Positions 8,701 to 18,410 of a stretch of DNA of 64,000 bases are shown in pieces (positions within the stretch are counted from its first letter, which is position 1; the number at the start of each line of letters is the position of its first letter). The notes under the pieces were generated by a model that did no database searches, was not told the origin of the DNA, and saw nothing but the letters and a program-made list of their open reading frames with translations. The stretch is taken from contig NZ_LMNX01000001.1 in NCBI RefSeq assembly GCF_001423425.1, forward strand, positions 1,074,970 through 1,138,969. The letters run 5' to 3'. Origin of the DNA: Rhizobium sp. Leaf306 (GTDB lineage: Bacteria; Pseudomonadota; Alphaproteobacteria; Rhizobiales; Rhizobiaceae). The position numbers were made by a program, and so were the translations under genes.

Positions 8701-8721
8701 GAGAGCGCCTTTGGCGCTCTC
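8701..8721 (+). terminator. stem-loop between hpf and ptsN
   Basis: A perfect 9-bp stem (GAGAGCGCC / GGCGCTCTC) with a TTT loop starts 10 bases after the hpf stop. The run after it (TTCGCCCTT) is only partly T-rich, so it may attenuate rather than fully stop transcription into ptsN. Confidence 0.55.
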
Positions 8722-8751
8722 TTCGCCCTTCGCGGCAAAAGGATGATAAGA

Positions 8752-9216
8752 ATGGCTTTGGCGGATTTGCTGCAGCAAGATGCGATTGTTCCTGCCCTTA
8801 AAGTGACCTCCAAGAAGCAGCTTCTTCAGGAACTTGCTGTGAAAGCGGCCAAGCTGACGGGTGTTCCCGAGCGGGAGATCTTCGACGTCATCCTGCAACG
8901 GGAGCGGCTGGGGTCGACGGGCGTTGGCCACGGCATTGCCATCCCACATGGCAAGCTCAGCAGCATATCGTCCATCAAGGGCGTGTTCGCCCGCCTGGAA
9001 TCGCCGATCGACTTCGAAGCGCTTGATGACGAGCCGGTCGATCTTGTGTTCCTGCTGCTCGCCCCAGAGGGCGCCGGTGCCGACCACCTGAAGGCGCTTT
9101 CGCGTATTGCCCGCGTATTGCGCGATCAGGATCTCGTCGCCAAGCTTCGCAAGACCGATTCCGCGTCGGCAATCTACGCCTTTCTGAATGCAGAACAGGC
9201 AAACCACGCCGCCTGA
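8752..9216 (+). CDS. ptsN: nitrogen-regulatory phosphotransferase EIIA-Ntr
   Basis: About 154 residues, a single PTS EIIA type-2 domain. The active-site histidine lies in GVGHGIAIPHGK, in the position phosphorylated by NPr. The upstream RERLGSTGV and later VFLLLAPEGAGADHLKALSRIARVLRD are typical of PtsN. EIIA-Ntr links nitrogen and carbon status to potassium transport and other targets and is commonly encoded next to rpoN. The ATG at 8752 is preferred because AAAGGA lies eight bases upstream, while an ATG at 8743 overlaps that site. Confidence 0.95.
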   Translation: MALADLLQQDAIVPALKVTSKKQLLQELAVKAAKLTGVPEREIFDVILQRERLGSTGVGHGIAIPHGKLSSISSIKGVFARLESPIDFEALDDEPVDLVFLLLAPEGAGADHLKALSRIARVLRDQDLVAKLRKTDSASAIYAFLNAEQANHAA

Positions 9217-9254
9217 GGCGGCTCTATACTCCTTTTCTATAGAGTAAAGCCGCC
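9217..9254. terminator. nested stem-loop after ptsN
   Basis: GGCGGCT (9217-9223) pairs with AGCCGCC (9248-9254), and CTATA pairs with TATAG inside it, giving a 38-nt nested hairpin that begins immediately after the ptsN stop. No long T run follows, so a terminator role is likely but not certain. Confidence 0.5.
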
Positions 9255-9355
9255 CGTTCGCCCTCGAATGGAGCGGCTAATCTTGTTTTCGAGCCCTCTT
9301 TAGAATTGCCTTTTGTCAAATACGCCACATGTCTTTCCCGTTGAAGGAGATAGAC

Positions 9356-9592
9356 ATGAATGACGACATACGTGCCAGGATCGCTGCGAATGACAGACTG
9401 CTCAAGGCGGTCATCATCCTGCTGGCGATCAAGGATCCCCATCTTCTCGATGAGCTCGATGCAATCTTCAAAATTGCCGATGGTCAGGAGGGACTGATCG
9501 GCGATGCGGACAAGAAGACCCGAGCCCATCTCAATTCGGAACTGGCCCTGATCCGTTCCCTGGCGCATGTTTCGCTGGATACGACGCACTGA
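9356..9592 (+). CDS. conserved-looking small protein of unknown function (78 aa)
   Basis: A 78-residue soluble, helix-rich, acidic protein starting MNDDIRARIAANDRLLKAVI. A strong AAGGAG site lies seven bases before the ATG and a perfect bidirectional terminator directly after the stop, so it is a real single-gene unit. I do not recognise a domain; there is no signal peptide, membrane segment or cysteine motif. It is convergent with grpE. Confidence 0.65.
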   Translation: MNDDIRARIAANDRLLKAVIILLAIKDPHLLDELDAIFKIADGQEGLIGDADKKTRAHLNSELALIRSLAHVSLDTTH

Positions 9593-9616
9593 TCCTTACC
9601 CGCGGTCGCCAAACGC

Positions 9617-9645
9617 AAATGGGCGCCCGAGGCGCCCATTTTTCT
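9617..9645. terminator. bidirectional terminator between the 78-aa gene and grpE
   Basis: A perfect 11-bp inverted repeat AAATGGGCGCC / GGCGCCCATTT around a CGA loop, followed on the plus strand by TTTTTCTT and flanked by A's on the other side, so it can serve both convergent genes. Confidence 0.85.
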
Positions 9646-9664
9646 TGGAAAGGCTCTAAGGAGC

Positions 9665-10303
9665 TCAGTCTTTCTTGTCTTCAGCCGCCGCTGCTTCAAC
9701 CTTCGGGCCGCCCTTGGCGACGCCGACCATGGCCGGGCGCAAGACGCGTTCGCCAATGATGAAGCCGGCCTGGACGACCTGCATGACAGTGTTGTTGGGT
9801 ACGTCCGCATTCGGGATCTCGAACATGGCCTGATGGAAGTTCGGATCGAACTTCTCGCCTTCGGCATCGATCTTCTTGACGCCATGCCGCTCGAGTGTCG
9901 ACAGCATGCCACGCTCGGTCATTTCGACGCCTTCAAGCAGGCTCGTCAGCGTCGCATCGGCTCCGGCACGCTTGTCTGCCGGGACAGTGTCGAGCGCGCG
10001 GCGCAGATTGTCCGAGACGGCCAGCATGTCGCGGGCAAAGCCCGAGACGGCGTAGGACTTGGCATCCTTCACTTCACGCTCGGTGCGTCGGCGAAGGTTG
10101 TCCATTTCTGCAGCAAGCCGCATGAAACGGTCTCGCAAATCGGAATTTTCAGCCTTGAGCACATCGATCGGATCGGGCTCCTGCGCGAAGAAGGCTTCCC
10201 CTGCGCTCTGATCGGCGGCGTCTTCGAGAGCGGACGCCACGGCTTCCGCCGTGTTTTCGACAGCAGCTGCGTCAGGTCCGTTCTTCTTGGTTTCGTCGGT
10301 CAT
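9665..10303 (-). CDS. grpE: nucleotide exchange factor GrpE
   Basis: 212 residues. An acidic, Ala-rich N-terminal region is followed by the long dimerising helix ([26 protein letters not shown]) and the C-terminal beta wing with the GrpE signature region [30 protein letters not shown] and [12 protein letters not shown]. GrpE releases ADP from DnaK. The ATG at 10303 has CGGAGACC before it. It lies 90 bp downstream of hrcA on the same strand, the usual rhizobial hrcA-grpE pair; dnaK/dnaJ are not in the window. Confidence 0.96.
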   Translation of the reverse strand: MTDETKKNGPDAAAVENTAEAVASALEDAADQSAGEAFFAQEPDPIDVLKAENSDLRDRFMRLAAEMDNLRRRTEREVKDAKSYAVSGFARDMLAVSDNLRRALDTVPADKRAGADATLTSLLEGVEMTERGMLSTLERHGVKKIDAEGEKFDPNFHQAMFEIPNADVPNNTVMQVVQAGFIIGERVLRPAMVGVAKGGPKVEAAAAEDKKD

Positions 10304-10392
10304 GACGGTCTCCGGTGCGTATTGGAATCTGGAAGGGTGGTTGCGCCCGATATCGAGGTTCGGGGCGAAAAAATCAAGGCCTTGGGAACATC

Positions 10393-11487
10393 CTAGCGGG
10401 ATAGCCTTGCAAGCAGCTGCGCCGTGTAATCCACCATGGGCACGATGCGCGAGTAATTCAGCCGGGTTGGGCCGATCACGCCGACCGCGCCGACGATGCG
10501 TTCCTCGCCGTCACGATAGGGCGCAACGATGAGCGAGGAGCCGGACAGGGAGAACAGTTTGTTTTCCGAACCGATAAAGATCCGCACGCCCGGTCCCTTT
10601 TCGGCAAGGTCGAGGATCTCGATCAGGCTGTCCTTCTTTTCGAGATCGTCAAACAGCAGACGCAGCCGATCGAGATCGCTGACGTCAGCCAGACCTTCGA
10701 GAAGGTTTGCCCGGCCGCGCACGATGAGCTGGCCCGGCTTTCCATCTTCCTGATCACCCGACCAGAAGGCGAGGCCTCGCTCCACCAGATCATGCGACAG
10801 CGTGTGAAGCTCGCTTGCGACCTGTTCCTTCAGCATTTTCATCTGGCCGCGAAATTCCGGCAGCGTCTGGCCGGCGAGATGCGCGTTGAGGAAATTTGCG
10901 GCCTCGCCGAGCTGCGACGAGGTCACGCCTGCGGGCAGGTCGATAATCCGGTTCTCCACCTGATTATGATCGCCAACAAGGACGGCGAGCGCCTTGGTGG
11001 GCTCCAGGCGGATGAACTCGACATGTTTGAGGACCGGATCGTTCTTGGCGGTGATGACGATGCCGGCGCCGCGCGAGACGCCAGACAGCATAAGGCTCGC
11101 ATCGGCCATCAGGTTTTCGAGCGTCTGATCGCGATCGGGCGGACGGATCTGCCGGTCGATGCTGGCGCGGTCTTCTTCCGAGAGATTGCCGACCTGCATG
11201 AACGCATCGACAAAGAACCGCAGGCCCGTCTGCGTTGGCATGCGGCCTGCACTGATATGCGGCGAGTAGATCAGGCCGAGCTCTTCGAGATCGCTCATGA
11301 CGTTGCGCACGGAAGCCGGTGACAGCGACATGGGCAGAAGTCGCGACAGATTGCGCGAACCGACCGGCTCGCCGGATTCCAGATAGCTTTCCACGATGCG
11401 GCGAAAGATTTCCCGCGAACGATCATCAAGCACGGAGCCGTTGTCGCGACCCGTCAGTCCCGGAAATACCATTGGCCCCTTTACCAT
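10393..11487 (-). CDS. hrcA: heat-inducible transcription repressor HrcA
   Basis: 364 residues. The N-terminal winged-helix domain ([26 protein letters not shown], then [16 protein letters not shown] and the [20 protein letters not shown] signature) is followed by the GAF-like and dimerisation domains (VVLV-type core, ending [22 protein letters not shown]). HrcA represses chaperonin operons through CIRCE elements; no CIRCE is visible near this gene, so it is not obviously self-regulated. An alternative ATG at 11472, preceded by AAAGGGG, would remove five residues. Confidence 0.95.
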   Translation of the reverse strand: MVKGPMVFPGLTGRDNGSVLDDRSREIFRRIVESYLESGEPVGSRNLSRLLPMSLSPASVRNVMSDLEELGLIYSPHISAGRMPTQTGLRFFVDAFMQVGNLSEEDRASIDRQIRPPDRDQTLENLMADASLMLSGVSRGAGIVITAKNDPVLKHVEFIRLEPTKALAVLVGDHNQVENRIIDLPAGVTSSQLGEAANFLNAHLAGQTLPEFRGQMKMLKEQVASELHTLSHDLVERGLAFWSGDQEDGKPGQLIVRGRANLLEGLADVSDLDRLRLLFDDLEKKDSLIEILDLAEKGPGVRIFIGSENKLFSLSGSSLIVAPYRDGEERIVGAVGVIGPTRLNYSRIVPMVDYTAQLLARLSR

Positions 11488-11605
11488 GCTGCTGATCTCA
11501 TCTCCCAGATATAGTCGCTCACTTGCGCATCCGCAAAAGGGAAATTCTTTGCAAATGACGGCTCCGAGCCTTAGAAGGCGGAAACAATAATTTAGGGAGT
11601 GACGG

Positions 11606-12325
11606 ATGCGGCCTTCAGGCAGACAGACAAATCAGATGCGCAAGATTTCGTTCGAGCGCAATTTCTCCAAGCATGCCGAGGGCTCCTGTCTCGTCAAGTT
11701 CGGCGATACCCATGTTCTGTGCACCGCAAGCCTTGAAGAAAAGACGCCGCCGTGGCTGCGCAATTCCGGCAAGGGCTGGGTCACCGCCGAATATGGAATG
11801 CTGCCGCGCGCCACCGGCGACCGGATGAAGCGCGAGGCTGCGACCGGCAAGCAGGGTGGCCGCACCCAGGAAATCCAGCGCCTAATCGGTCGTTCGCTGC
11901 GCGCCGTGGTGGACCTGACCGCGCTTGGCGAAAAGCAGATCACCATCGACTGCGACGTGATCCAGGCCGATGGCGGCACCCGTACGGCGGCCATCACCGG
12001 CGGCTGGCTGGCGCTTTATGATTGCCTGAAGTGGATGGATACCCGCTCGATGATCAAGCTCGACAAGGTTCTGAAAGACCATGTCGCGGCGATCTCGTGC
12101 GGCATCTTCGCAAGCCAACCGGTCATCGATCTCGACTACCTCGAGGATTCGGCCGCCGAGACAGACGCGAATTTCGTCATGACGGGTAGCGGCGGCATCG
12201 TCGAGATCCAGGGCACGGCCGAGGGCGCACCGTTCAGCCAGGAAGAATTCCTCAACCTTCTGTCGCTGGCACAGGACGGCACCCGGGAACTGGTAGCGCT
12301 TCAGAAGCAGGCGATCGGCGGCTGA
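11606..12325 (+). CDS. rph: ribonuclease PH
   Basis: 239 residues, standard length. The PNPase-like fold shows [52 protein letters not shown], the phosphate-binding region [17 protein letters not shown], and [17 protein letters not shown]. RNase PH trims the 3' end of tRNA precursors and degrades structured RNA. It is divergent from hrcA, a common alphaproteobacterial arrangement. TTAGGGAGTGACGG provides the ribosome binding site. Two strong hairpins follow. Confidence 0.97.
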   Translation: MRPSGRQTNQMRKISFERNFSKHAEGSCLVKFGDTHVLCTASLEEKTPPWLRNSGKGWVTAEYGMLPRATGDRMKREAATGKQGGRTQEIQRLIGRSLRAVVDLTALGEKQITIDCDVIQADGGTRTAAITGGWLALYDCLKWMDTRSMIKLDKVLKDHVAAISCGIFASQPVIDLDYLEDSAAETDANFVMTGSGGIVEIQGTAEGAPFSQEEFLNLLSLAQDGTRELVALQKQAIGG

Positions 12326-12352
12326 TTTCAGCGCTGGCTGATCCATGAATTG

Positions 12353-12421
12353 CGAGGGGCAGTCTTTCTTTCAGATAGACTGCCCCTCGATCGAACCTCC
12401 TCCCCCGCCTTCATGGCGGGG
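12353..12421. repeat. two tandem palindromes between rph and the VOC gene
   Basis: A perfect 13-bp inverted repeat CGAGGGGCAGTCT / AGACTGCCCCTCG (12353-12365 and 12377-12389, 11-nt loop) is followed by a second 7-bp hairpin CCCCGCC / GGCGGGG (12403-12409 and 12415-12421). Neither is followed by a T run. They could act as Rho-independent-like stops for rph or as intergenic palindromic elements. Confidence 0.75.
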
Positions 12422-12447
12422 CAGCATCAGACAAGGGAGCCACTGTT

Positions 12448-12852
12448 TTGATCGACAGCATTCTCGAAACAGCGCTCTATGTCGATGATCTCGATGCGGC
12501 GGAAGCCTTTTACGGTGAACGGCTCGGGCTTGAACGGGTGTTGCGGGCCGGCGATCGCCACGTGTTTTACCGATGCGGACCAGGCATCCTGTTGATCTTC
12601 AATCGCGCCGAGACGCTGAAGCCGCCGCCTGATGATGCGCTGCCGGTTCCGCCGCATGGCACGCCAGGACCCGGGCATGTGTGCTTTCGTATGGACGGCC
12701 CGGCGATTGACAGAATGGTCGAAAAGCTCAACAAGGCGGGCATCGTGATTGAAAGCGATTTTCGCTGGCCAACCGGCGCCCGATCCCTCTATTTCCGCGA
12801 CCCGGCCGGCAACAGTCTGGAATGCGCAGAGCCGAGGCTCTGGAATCTATAG
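12448..12852 (+). CDS. VOC superfamily (glyoxalase/bleomycin resistance-like) protein
   Basis: 134 residues forming two beta-alpha-beta-beta-beta modules. The N-terminal module is [22 protein letters not shown]; the C-terminal module contains HVCFRMDG and [18 protein letters not shown], with the metal-ligand-type Glu near the end. Typical of small glyoxalase/dioxygenase-fold proteins; the substrate is not predictable. The start is a TTG at 12448 with AAGGGAG nine bases upstream. It is nine bases before rdgB and probably co-transcribed with it. Confidence 0.8.
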   Translation: MIDSILETALYVDDLDAAEAFYGERLGLERVLRAGDRHVFYRCGPGILLIFNRAETLKPPPDDALPVPPHGTPGPGHVCFRMDGPAIDRMVEKLNKAGIVIESDFRWPTGARSLYFRDPAGNSLECAEPRLWNL

Positions 12853-12860
12853 GAACCTTC

Positions 12861-13505
12861 ATGCGCAAGCTTGAGACGAAAACGATCGTCGTTGCCAGCC
12901 ACAATGCCGGCAAGATCCGCGAGATTGCCGAATTGATCGGTCCGTTCGGCTTTTCGGCAAAGTCCGCGGCCGAACTGAAGTTCGAGGAACCGGACGAGAC
13001 CGGCACGACGTTTGAGGAAAATGCGGCGATCAAGGCGCTTGCGTCTGCCAAGGCCTCGGGCCTGCCTGCCCTTTCCGACGATAGCGGCATCGTCATCGAG
13101 GCGCTGGATGGTGCTCCCGGTGTCTATACCGCCAACTGGGCCGAGCGCGAGGATGGCACACGCGATTTCGCGATGGCGATGCAGAAGGTGGAAGATGCGC
13201 TGCAGAAAAAAGGTGCGACCACGCCCGACAAGCGCAGCTGCCGTTTTGTGAGCGTTCTCTGCCTTGCCTGGCCGGACGGCCACACCGAACTCTTCCGCGG
13301 CGATGTCGAAGGCGTTGTCGCCTGGCCGCCGCGTGGTGCTGCCGGGTTCGGTTACGACCCGATCTTCCAGCCGGAAGGCCACAAGACCACGTTTGGCGAA
13401 ATGACCAGCGAGGAAAAGCACGGCTGGAAGCCTGGCGATGAGCACGCGCTTTCGCACCGGGCCCGCGCGTTCAAGCTGTTCGTCGAAACCTGCCTGGAGG
13501 CCTGA
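12861..13505 (+). CDS. rdgB: XTP/dITP diphosphatase (RdgB/HAM1)
   Basis: 214 residues. The HAM1 signature is complete: [13 protein letters not shown] at the N-terminus, [39 protein letters not shown], and the final SHRARAF. It hydrolyses deaminated purine triphosphates (ITP, XTP) so that they do not enter DNA. A frame with an earlier ATG exists, but the ATG at 12861 with AGGAACC directly upstream starts exactly where the family starts. Followed by hemW after six bases. Confidence 0.96.
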   Translation: MRKLETKTIVVASHNAGKIREIAELIGPFGFSAKSAAELKFEEPDETGTTFEENAAIKALASAKASGLPALSDDSGIVIEALDGAPGVYTANWAEREDGTRDFAMAMQKVEDALQKKGATTPDKRSCRFVSVLCLAWPDGHTELFRGDVEGVVAWPPRGAAGFGYDPIFQPEGHKTTFGEMTSEEKHGWKPGDEHALSHRARAFKLFVETCLEA

Positions 13506-13511
13506 TCCCCA

Positions 13512-14705
13512 TTGAACGCCGTCGCTCCCCTTTTTCCCGGCATGCTGCTACCCGACACGGGTGAGCCGGGCTTCGGCGTTTACGTGCACTGGCCGTTTTG
13601 CGCGGCCAAATGCCCCTATTGCGATTTCAACAGCCATGTCCGCCACCAGCCCGTGGATCAGCTCCGCTACACCGCCGCGTTTCTGAAAGAGATGGAAACG
13701 ATGCGCAAGATGAGCGGACCGAAGACGGTCACGAGCATCTTTCTGGGCGGCGGTACGCCTTCGCTGATGGATCCTTCAACCGTCGGGGCGATCCTCAACG
13801 GGATCGCGCAGCACTGGCATGTGCCTGACGGGATCGAGATCACGATGGAAGCCAACCCTTCCAGCGTCGAGGCGGAACGCTTTCGCGGCTACAGGGCTGC
13901 CGGCATCAACCGGGTCTCGATGGGCGTGCAGGCTCTCAACGATACGGATCTCAAATTCCTCGGCCGCCTGCATGACGTGGCAGACGCGCTGAAGGCGATC
14001 AAGCTGGCGCGCGAGATCTTTCCGCGCATGTCGTTCGACCTGATCTACGCCCGTCCCAAGCAGACCGTGGAGGCCTGGGAAGCGGAGCTGAAGCAGGCCA
14101 TTTCCTATGCCGTCGATCACCTTTCCCTCTATCAGCTGACGATCGAGGAAGGCACGCCGTTCTACGGCCTGCACAAGGCCGGCAAACTGATCGTTCCAGA
14201 TGATGAGCAGTCGGCGCTGCTCTACGAGGCGACGCAGGAGATCACGGCCGCGCATGGCATGCCGGCCTACGAGGTTTCCAACCACGCCAAGCCGGGTGCT
14301 GAAAGCCGGCACAACCTGACCTACTGGCGCTATGGCGACTATGCCGGCATCGGCCCCGGTGCGCATGGTCGCCTGACGCGGGGACGCGACAAGATCGCCA
14401 CCGCCACCGAGCGACGTCCGGAGACGTGGCTGGACCAAGTCGAGACACAAGGCCACGGCATGGTCGACCAGGAACTGCTAGGCTTCGACGAGCAGGCGGA
14501 CGAGTTGCTTCTGATGGGACTGCGCCTGACCGAAGGCGTCGACCTGGCGCGCTGGCAGGAGCTTTCCGGCCGCGATCCGGACCCGGTCCGCGAAGAGCGG
14601 CTTCTGGAACACGGCTTTATCGAGCGGCTGGGAAATTCCAGGCTGCGCTGCACGCCGTCCGGCATGCTGATCCTCGATGCTGTCGTTGCCGACCTCGCCT
14701 GCTGA
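13512..14705 (+). CDS. hemW: radical SAM family heme chaperone HemW
   Basis: 397 residues. The radical SAM cluster motif CAAKCPYC is in GVYVHWPFCAAKCPYCDFNSH, the HemW (rather than HemN) form. GGGTPSL, EANPSS and GVNRVSMGVQ-type strands of the TIM barrel follow, then the C-terminal HemW domain. HemW transfers heme to membrane proteins; earlier annotations call it oxygen-independent coproporphyrinogen oxidase. The start is TTG at 13512. It is the last gene of the rph-VOC-rdgB-hemW run and converges on a methyltransferase gene one base later. Confidence 0.92.
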   Translation: MNAVAPLFPGMLLPDTGEPGFGVYVHWPFCAAKCPYCDFNSHVRHQPVDQLRYTAAFLKEMETMRKMSGPKTVTSIFLGGGTPSLMDPSTVGAILNGIAQHWHVPDGIEITMEANPSSVEAERFRGYRAAGINRVSMGVQALNDTDLKFLGRLHDVADALKAIKLAREIFPRMSFDLIYARPKQTVEAWEAELKQAISYAVDHLSLYQLTIEEGTPFYGLHKAGKLIVPDDEQSALLYEATQEITAAHGMPAYEVSNHAKPGAESRHNLTYWRYGDYAGIGPGAHGRLTRGRDKIATATERRPETWLDQVETQGHGMVDQELLGFDEQADELLLMGLRLTEGVDLARWQELSGRDPDPVREERLLEHGFIERLGNSRLRCTPSGMLILDAVVADLAC

Positions 14706-15299
14706 CTAGGCCTTCACCGCCGTCACATGCAGCCATTCGGTCGGCCGGTCATCATAGCCGCTGCCGTCGTTCGTGCTTATCTCGAGCGATGACCACGTGA
14801 CGGTCCTGTAGGCCTGTTCGAGCCAGGGCCGCGACGGGTTGTTGTAATAGCGACCTATCGCATCCGTCATCTCTTCCTCGCCGGTCTTATAGCTTGCGTA
14901 GAAAATGCCGCCAGGGCGCAGCGCCCGGTGGATGCGGGCAAGGATATCGGCGAGATCATTTCTCGGCGTGTGCAAAAGGCAGGCATTGGCCCAGACGCCA
15001 CTATAGGCAGCAACGCTGTCGATATCCCCGAAGCGCAGTAGCGCGACTCTACGCCCCAGACGGCGCGAGGCTTGCTCTGCCATTTCCGCAACGCCATCCG
15101 TCGGGGTGACGTCAAAGCCGCGTTCAATCATGAAACCGCTGTCGCGGCCATTGCCGCAGCCAAGTTCCAGAACGCGGGCACCCGGAGAGAGGCGGGAGAG
15201 AAATGCTTCCAGCCGGATCTCGTTCGCCTTTTCCCGATAACCGGCATAGGCCTTCGCATTGTCGGCGTAGAAGCGGAGGGTCTGATCGTGCTCCGCCAT
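14706..15299 (-). CDS. class I SAM-dependent methyltransferase, substrate unknown
   Basis: 197 residues. Motif I is ARVLELGCGNGRDSGFMI, motif II VTPTDG, and the post-core segment CLLHTPRNDLADILARIHRALRPGGIFYASYK matches the Methyltransf_11/25 type. These enzymes act on small molecules or quinones; nothing in the sequence identifies the target. A longer frame continues upstream into lysE sequence, but the ATG at 15299 fits the domain start. It lies five bases after the LysE stop and is probably co-transcribed with it. Confidence 0.8.
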   Translation of the reverse strand: MAEHDQTLRFYADNAKAYAGYREKANEIRLEAFLSRLSPGARVLELGCGNGRDSGFMIERGFDVTPTDGVAEMAEQASRRLGRRVALLRFGDIDSVAAYSGVWANACLLHTPRNDLADILARIHRALRPGGIFYASYKTGEEEMTDAIGRYYNNPSRPWLEQAYRTVTWSSLEISTNDGSGYDDRPTEWLHVTAVKA

Positions 15300-15304
15300 G
15301 GCTT

Positions 15305-15922
15305 TTACTTTTGTGACAGGAGAAGCTTGGTGCCGAAGCCGACGAAGACGGTGGCAACGCCGAGGTCGATCTTCTGCTTGGCCTTGAGATAGGCGCTCGC
15401 TACCCGCGGATGGGTGATCAGGCCGACCAGAAACGTATAGTAACAGGCCGAAACCGCGACCATGACAGCGATTGCCGCTAGCCCGTAGAGAAACGGCGTG
15501 CCCGCCGGCATGGTAGCGGCAAACAGCGAGGCAACGAAGAGAGCCGATTTCGGGTTGGCGAGGTTGGTCGCAAGCCCCAGTCGGTAAGCCTTCCTCAGCG
15601 GTATCTCGCGTTCTGTGGGGGCAAATTCGGGTGTTGTCCGGGCCTTCCGGACGTCCATGAAGACGCGCAGGCCGAGCCATACGAGATAAAGACCGCCGAC
15701 GATCTTCAGCGCGACATAGGCGAAAGGGGCTGCCTGAAACAGGGCATTGATCCCGAGCCAGCCCGCAAAGCCCCACAGGCATGTTCCGGTAATCGTTCCC
15801 ATGGCTGCCGTAAGGGCAACCCTGCGCGGTGCTGTGAGGCAATAGCGGATCACCAGCAGCGTATTTGGCCCGGGGGTAATGCAGGCGACAGCCCAGATGG
15901 TCGCCACGGATAAAAGAAACAC
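15305..15922 (-). CDS. LysE family amino acid exporter
   Basis: About 205 residues with six hydrophobic segments. The family signature is at the start (IWAVACITPGPNTLLVIRYCL), followed by GLYLVWLGLRVF and the RLGLATNLANPKSALF motif. Members (LysE, RhtB, ArgO) export amino acids or their analogues; the substrate is unknown. The GTG at 15922 is preferred because GAGGAG is six bases upstream and it yields the usual family length; a longer ATG frame to 15994 would run into the dnaA terminator. Confidence 0.85.
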   Translation of the reverse strand: MFLLSVATIWAVACITPGPNTLLVIRYCLTAPRRVALTAAMGTITGTCLWGFAGWLGINALFQAAPFAYVALKIVGGLYLVWLGLRVFMDVRKARTTPEFAPTEREIPLRKAYRLGLATNLANPKSALFVASLFAATMPAGTPFLYGLAAIAVMVAVSACYYTFLVGLITHPRVASAYLKAKQKIDLGVATVFVGFGTKLLLSQK

Positions 15923-15992
15923 GACACGCTCCTCGCACACCAGAAAAATTGGTGTGCGCCAGAAGCCAAATCCCGTCAACGCCCGGACAAAC

Positions 15993-16027
15993 AAAAACCG
16001 GCTCTCATCCGATGGATAAGAGCCGGC
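15993..16027 (-). terminator. Rho-independent terminator of dnaA
   Basis: Read on the minus strand, GCCGGCTCT.ATCC and GGAT.AGAGCCGG form a long stem around a three-base loop followed by TTTTTG, 20 bases after the dnaA stop. Confidence 0.85.
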
Positions 16028-16047
16028 TTCGGTCGGTCAGTCGATGA

Positions 16048-17616
16048 TCACAGATTGTTTTCGTTGATCAAGCGCTTCAGAAGCTCGACCTCGTGGCTGA
16101 GCTTGCTGTCGCCCGAGATCAGGTCCTCGATCTTGCGAACCGCATGCAGCACGGTCGTATGGTCGCGGCCACCAAACCGACGGCCGATTTCCGGGAAGGA
16201 GCGCGGCGTCATGGTTTTCGAGAGGTACATGGCGACCTGGCGCGGCTTGACGATGACGCGGGTGCGGCGGTTGGAGACCAGTTCCTGCCGCGAGACGTTG
16301 TAATGGCGTGCCACGACGCGCTGGATATCCTCGATCCGGACGCGCCTTGCTTCCCCGGCGCCGACCAGATGGGCGAGAAGCTCGTCGACGCGCTCGATCG
16401 AGAGGTTCGGCTCAAACGAGCGACGGAACAGCAGCTGGTTGAACGCGCCTTCCAGTTCGCGACCGGTGCTGACGACGCTGCGGGCGACGTGATCGAGAAT
16501 TTCGTGCGGGATATCGAGCGATGGATCATCCTGCTGGGCAGCCGCGAGACGACCTTTGAGCATTTCCATGCGCATATCGTAATCCGGCGTCTCGACCTCA
16601 ATGGCCACGCCGCCCTGCAGACGCGAGCGAACCCGCGGATCGAGCGATTCCAGTTCCCAAGGCGCGCGGTCGGCAGCAACCACGACCTGCTTGGCGCTGT
16701 CGAGCAGCATGTTGAGCAGATGGCAGAATTCGTTCTGGATCATCTTGCCCTGCAGGAACTGCATGTCGTCGATGATCAACAGATCGATATGGCGCAGGCT
16801 GTCCTTGAGCGTCAGGGCATCATTGTCGCGGATCGCGGTTGCGAAACGCCACATGAAATATTCGGCGGTGAGATAGACCACGCGCGGCATGCGGGGGCTG
16901 CCGACGGCGGCGTTGGCGATGGCCTGAAGAAGGTGGGTCTTGCCGAGACCGACACCGGAATGAATAAACAGCGGGTTGAAGCGCACGGCACCGGCACCGG
17001 CTTCCGCAATCGTCTTGGCAGCGGCAAGCGCCACGCGGTTCGAGGCGCCTTCAACGAACGTGTCGAACGTATAACGGCTGTCGAGTGGCGAACCGAACAA
17101 CGGGCCGGGCTGCGAGGACTGGCGAACCGGGGTGGACGCGGCAGTCGGGAACGTGGCGATCTTGCCGATCTCACGCGGTGCAGATGGGCGTTGCGACGCG
17201 ACAGGTGCCGGAGCATCCGAGCCAATGACGCCGTCCTGGACATCCGATACCGGCTTTGCAGCGCGGGTTGCCGTGCGGACCAAGATCTCCACCTTGAGGA
17301 TCTCGGCATCTTCCGCCTGGAAGATCGACGTGATCAGATCAAGATAACGGTTGTTGATCCAAGACTTCAGAAACGTCGTGGGCACCGTGAGCCTGACGAC
17401 ACTCTTCGAGACGGTGTGAAGCTTAAGTCTTGCAAACCAGCTTGCGTAAACATCCTGGCCGACCTGTGCTTTAAGACGCACACTGAATCGCTCGAAAAGA
17501 GCATCATGCTTCATAACTGGTGTTTCCCCTGCCGCCTGTGCGCAAACGGAATCAAACGCCTGTCGTGCATTGCCCCCGTTGCCGGTTGCACGAGCCGATA
17601 CGTTATTCATTTGCAT
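16048..17616 (-). CDS. dnaA: chromosomal replication initiator DnaA
   Basis: 522 residues from the first ATG. Domain I starts near [24 protein letters not shown]; a Pro/Ala-rich linker (about 120-185) follows. Domain III AAA+ has Walker [12 protein letters not shown] and Walker [10 protein letters not shown]. Domain IV has the DNA-binding signature [15 protein letters not shown]. The first 34 residues (before MKHDALF) are not part of domain I, so translation could start at MKHDALF (17514). AAAAGGCGGCG precedes the ATG at 17616. The 847-bp region upstream is rich in GANTC. rpsT lies upstream on the same strand. Confidence 0.97.
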   Translation of the reverse strand: MQMNNVSARATGNGGNARQAFDSVCAQAAGETPVMKHDALFERFSVRLKAQVGQDVYASWFARLKLHTVSKSVVRLTVPTTFLKSWINNRYLDLITSIFQAEDAEILKVEILVRTATRAAKPVSDVQDGVIGSDAPAPVASQRPSAPREIGKIATFPTAASTPVRQSSQPGPLFGSPLDSRYTFDTFVEGASNRVALAAAKTIAEAGAGAVRFNPLFIHSGVGLGKTHLLQAIANAAVGSPRMPRVVYLTAEYFMWRFATAIRDNDALTLKDSLRHIDLLIIDDMQFLQGKMIQNEFCHLLNMLLDSAKQVVVAADRAPWELESLDPRVRSRLQGGVAIEVETPDYDMRMEMLKGRLAAAQQDDPSLDIPHEILDHVARSVVSTGRELEGAFNQLLFRRSFEPNLSIERVDELLAHLVGAGEARRVRIEDIQRVVARHYNVSRQELVSNRRTRVIVKPRQVAMYLSKTMTPRSFPEIGRRFGGRDHTTVLHAVRKIEDLISGDSKLSHEVELLKRLINENNL

Positions 17617-18136
17617 TATTCGCCGCCTTTTCCATAGGAGCCCGGCGGTTCTGTTTCCCGCCAGGACACATTCTTTTTAACTACGTCCGACAGCCCGTCT
17701 CCGTGCGGAAACGATGACTGCCCTTCCCCATCGATCAAAGTTCCAGGCCAACCGCCCGGACCATCAAAGATCGATCCGGATCACCTCGTCTGATCCAGAC
17801 CTGCGGGAGCCAACCCGCAACTCAGCGCACGCTCCATCCTCGTTATGAAGAGCCGCTGACTTCCCACTGCCTTCTTCCGACTCCCCAGTCGGCCCCGTCA
17901 CGCATAAGTTCAGCTGTTGCCGGAAAAGCCAATTTCCGGCTTGCAACCATCGGTTAAATAAGGAAACGAGAAAAACATCTCGCCGCAAGCTGCTTAAAGT
18001 CCCCGGGCCGCTCGGTGTCGAGCGGTTGTCGGCAGGCTCTAGGAGTGATCTCCATGCCTCTCGCTAAAAGCCATTTAGGCAGGATCAAATGGCAAGATCA
18101 ATGATGAATTTTACGCAAAATCCGAGCGCGACCGTT

Positions 18137-18408
18137 GACTCTCCGGGTGCGATTTGAATGGCCGGAGGGTTGCGGAGAAGAATCCCAGTTGAATCAATGG
18201 GATTCAAAATCCATCTATTTCTGATGGTACGATTCAGAGAAAAAATAAAAAAAACCTTGACTCAGAAAGCAGGCGGCGGGTTGGCGGAATTGCCGCCAGA
18301 CTTGGGCAGACCTCTCATAAGCCTTTGTAATTCATCGGGAAAATCTGTCACGCACCTGACACGTAACCGTTACTGAGCCGGTTAACGAAGTACAAAGGAC
18401 CGAGAATC
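18137..18408. promoter_or_regulatory. cluster of seven GANTC (CcrM methylation) sites upstream of dnaA
   Basis: GANTC occurs at 18137, 18180, 18191, 18201, 18231, 18259 and 18404; six of them fall within 127 bp where random sequence predicts about 0.5. An additional site is at 17879. GANTC is the target of the cell-cycle methyltransferase CcrM, known in Caulobacter and rhizobia; methylation state affects dnaA transcription in Caulobacter. The link to this dnaA is inferred. Confidence 0.7.
18180..18205. repeat. perfect inverted repeat with GANTC in both arms and the loop
   Basis: GAATCCCA (18180-18187) and TGGGATTC (18198-18205) are perfect complements, with a 10-bp loop that contains a third GANTC (18191-18195). 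It could be a protein-binding palindrome in the dnaA upstream region. Confidence 0.75.
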
Positions 18409-18410
18409 AC

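Noticed and set aside
11488..11605. CIRCE element or heat-shock promoter in front of hrcA
   Set aside because: No TTAGCACTC-N9-GAGTGCTAA-like palindrome and no clear RpoH-type promoter could be found between hrcA and rph.
16093..17637. A 514-codon plus-strand open frame opposite dnaA
   Set aside because: Mirror of the dnaA reading frame; composition-driven and without any domain.
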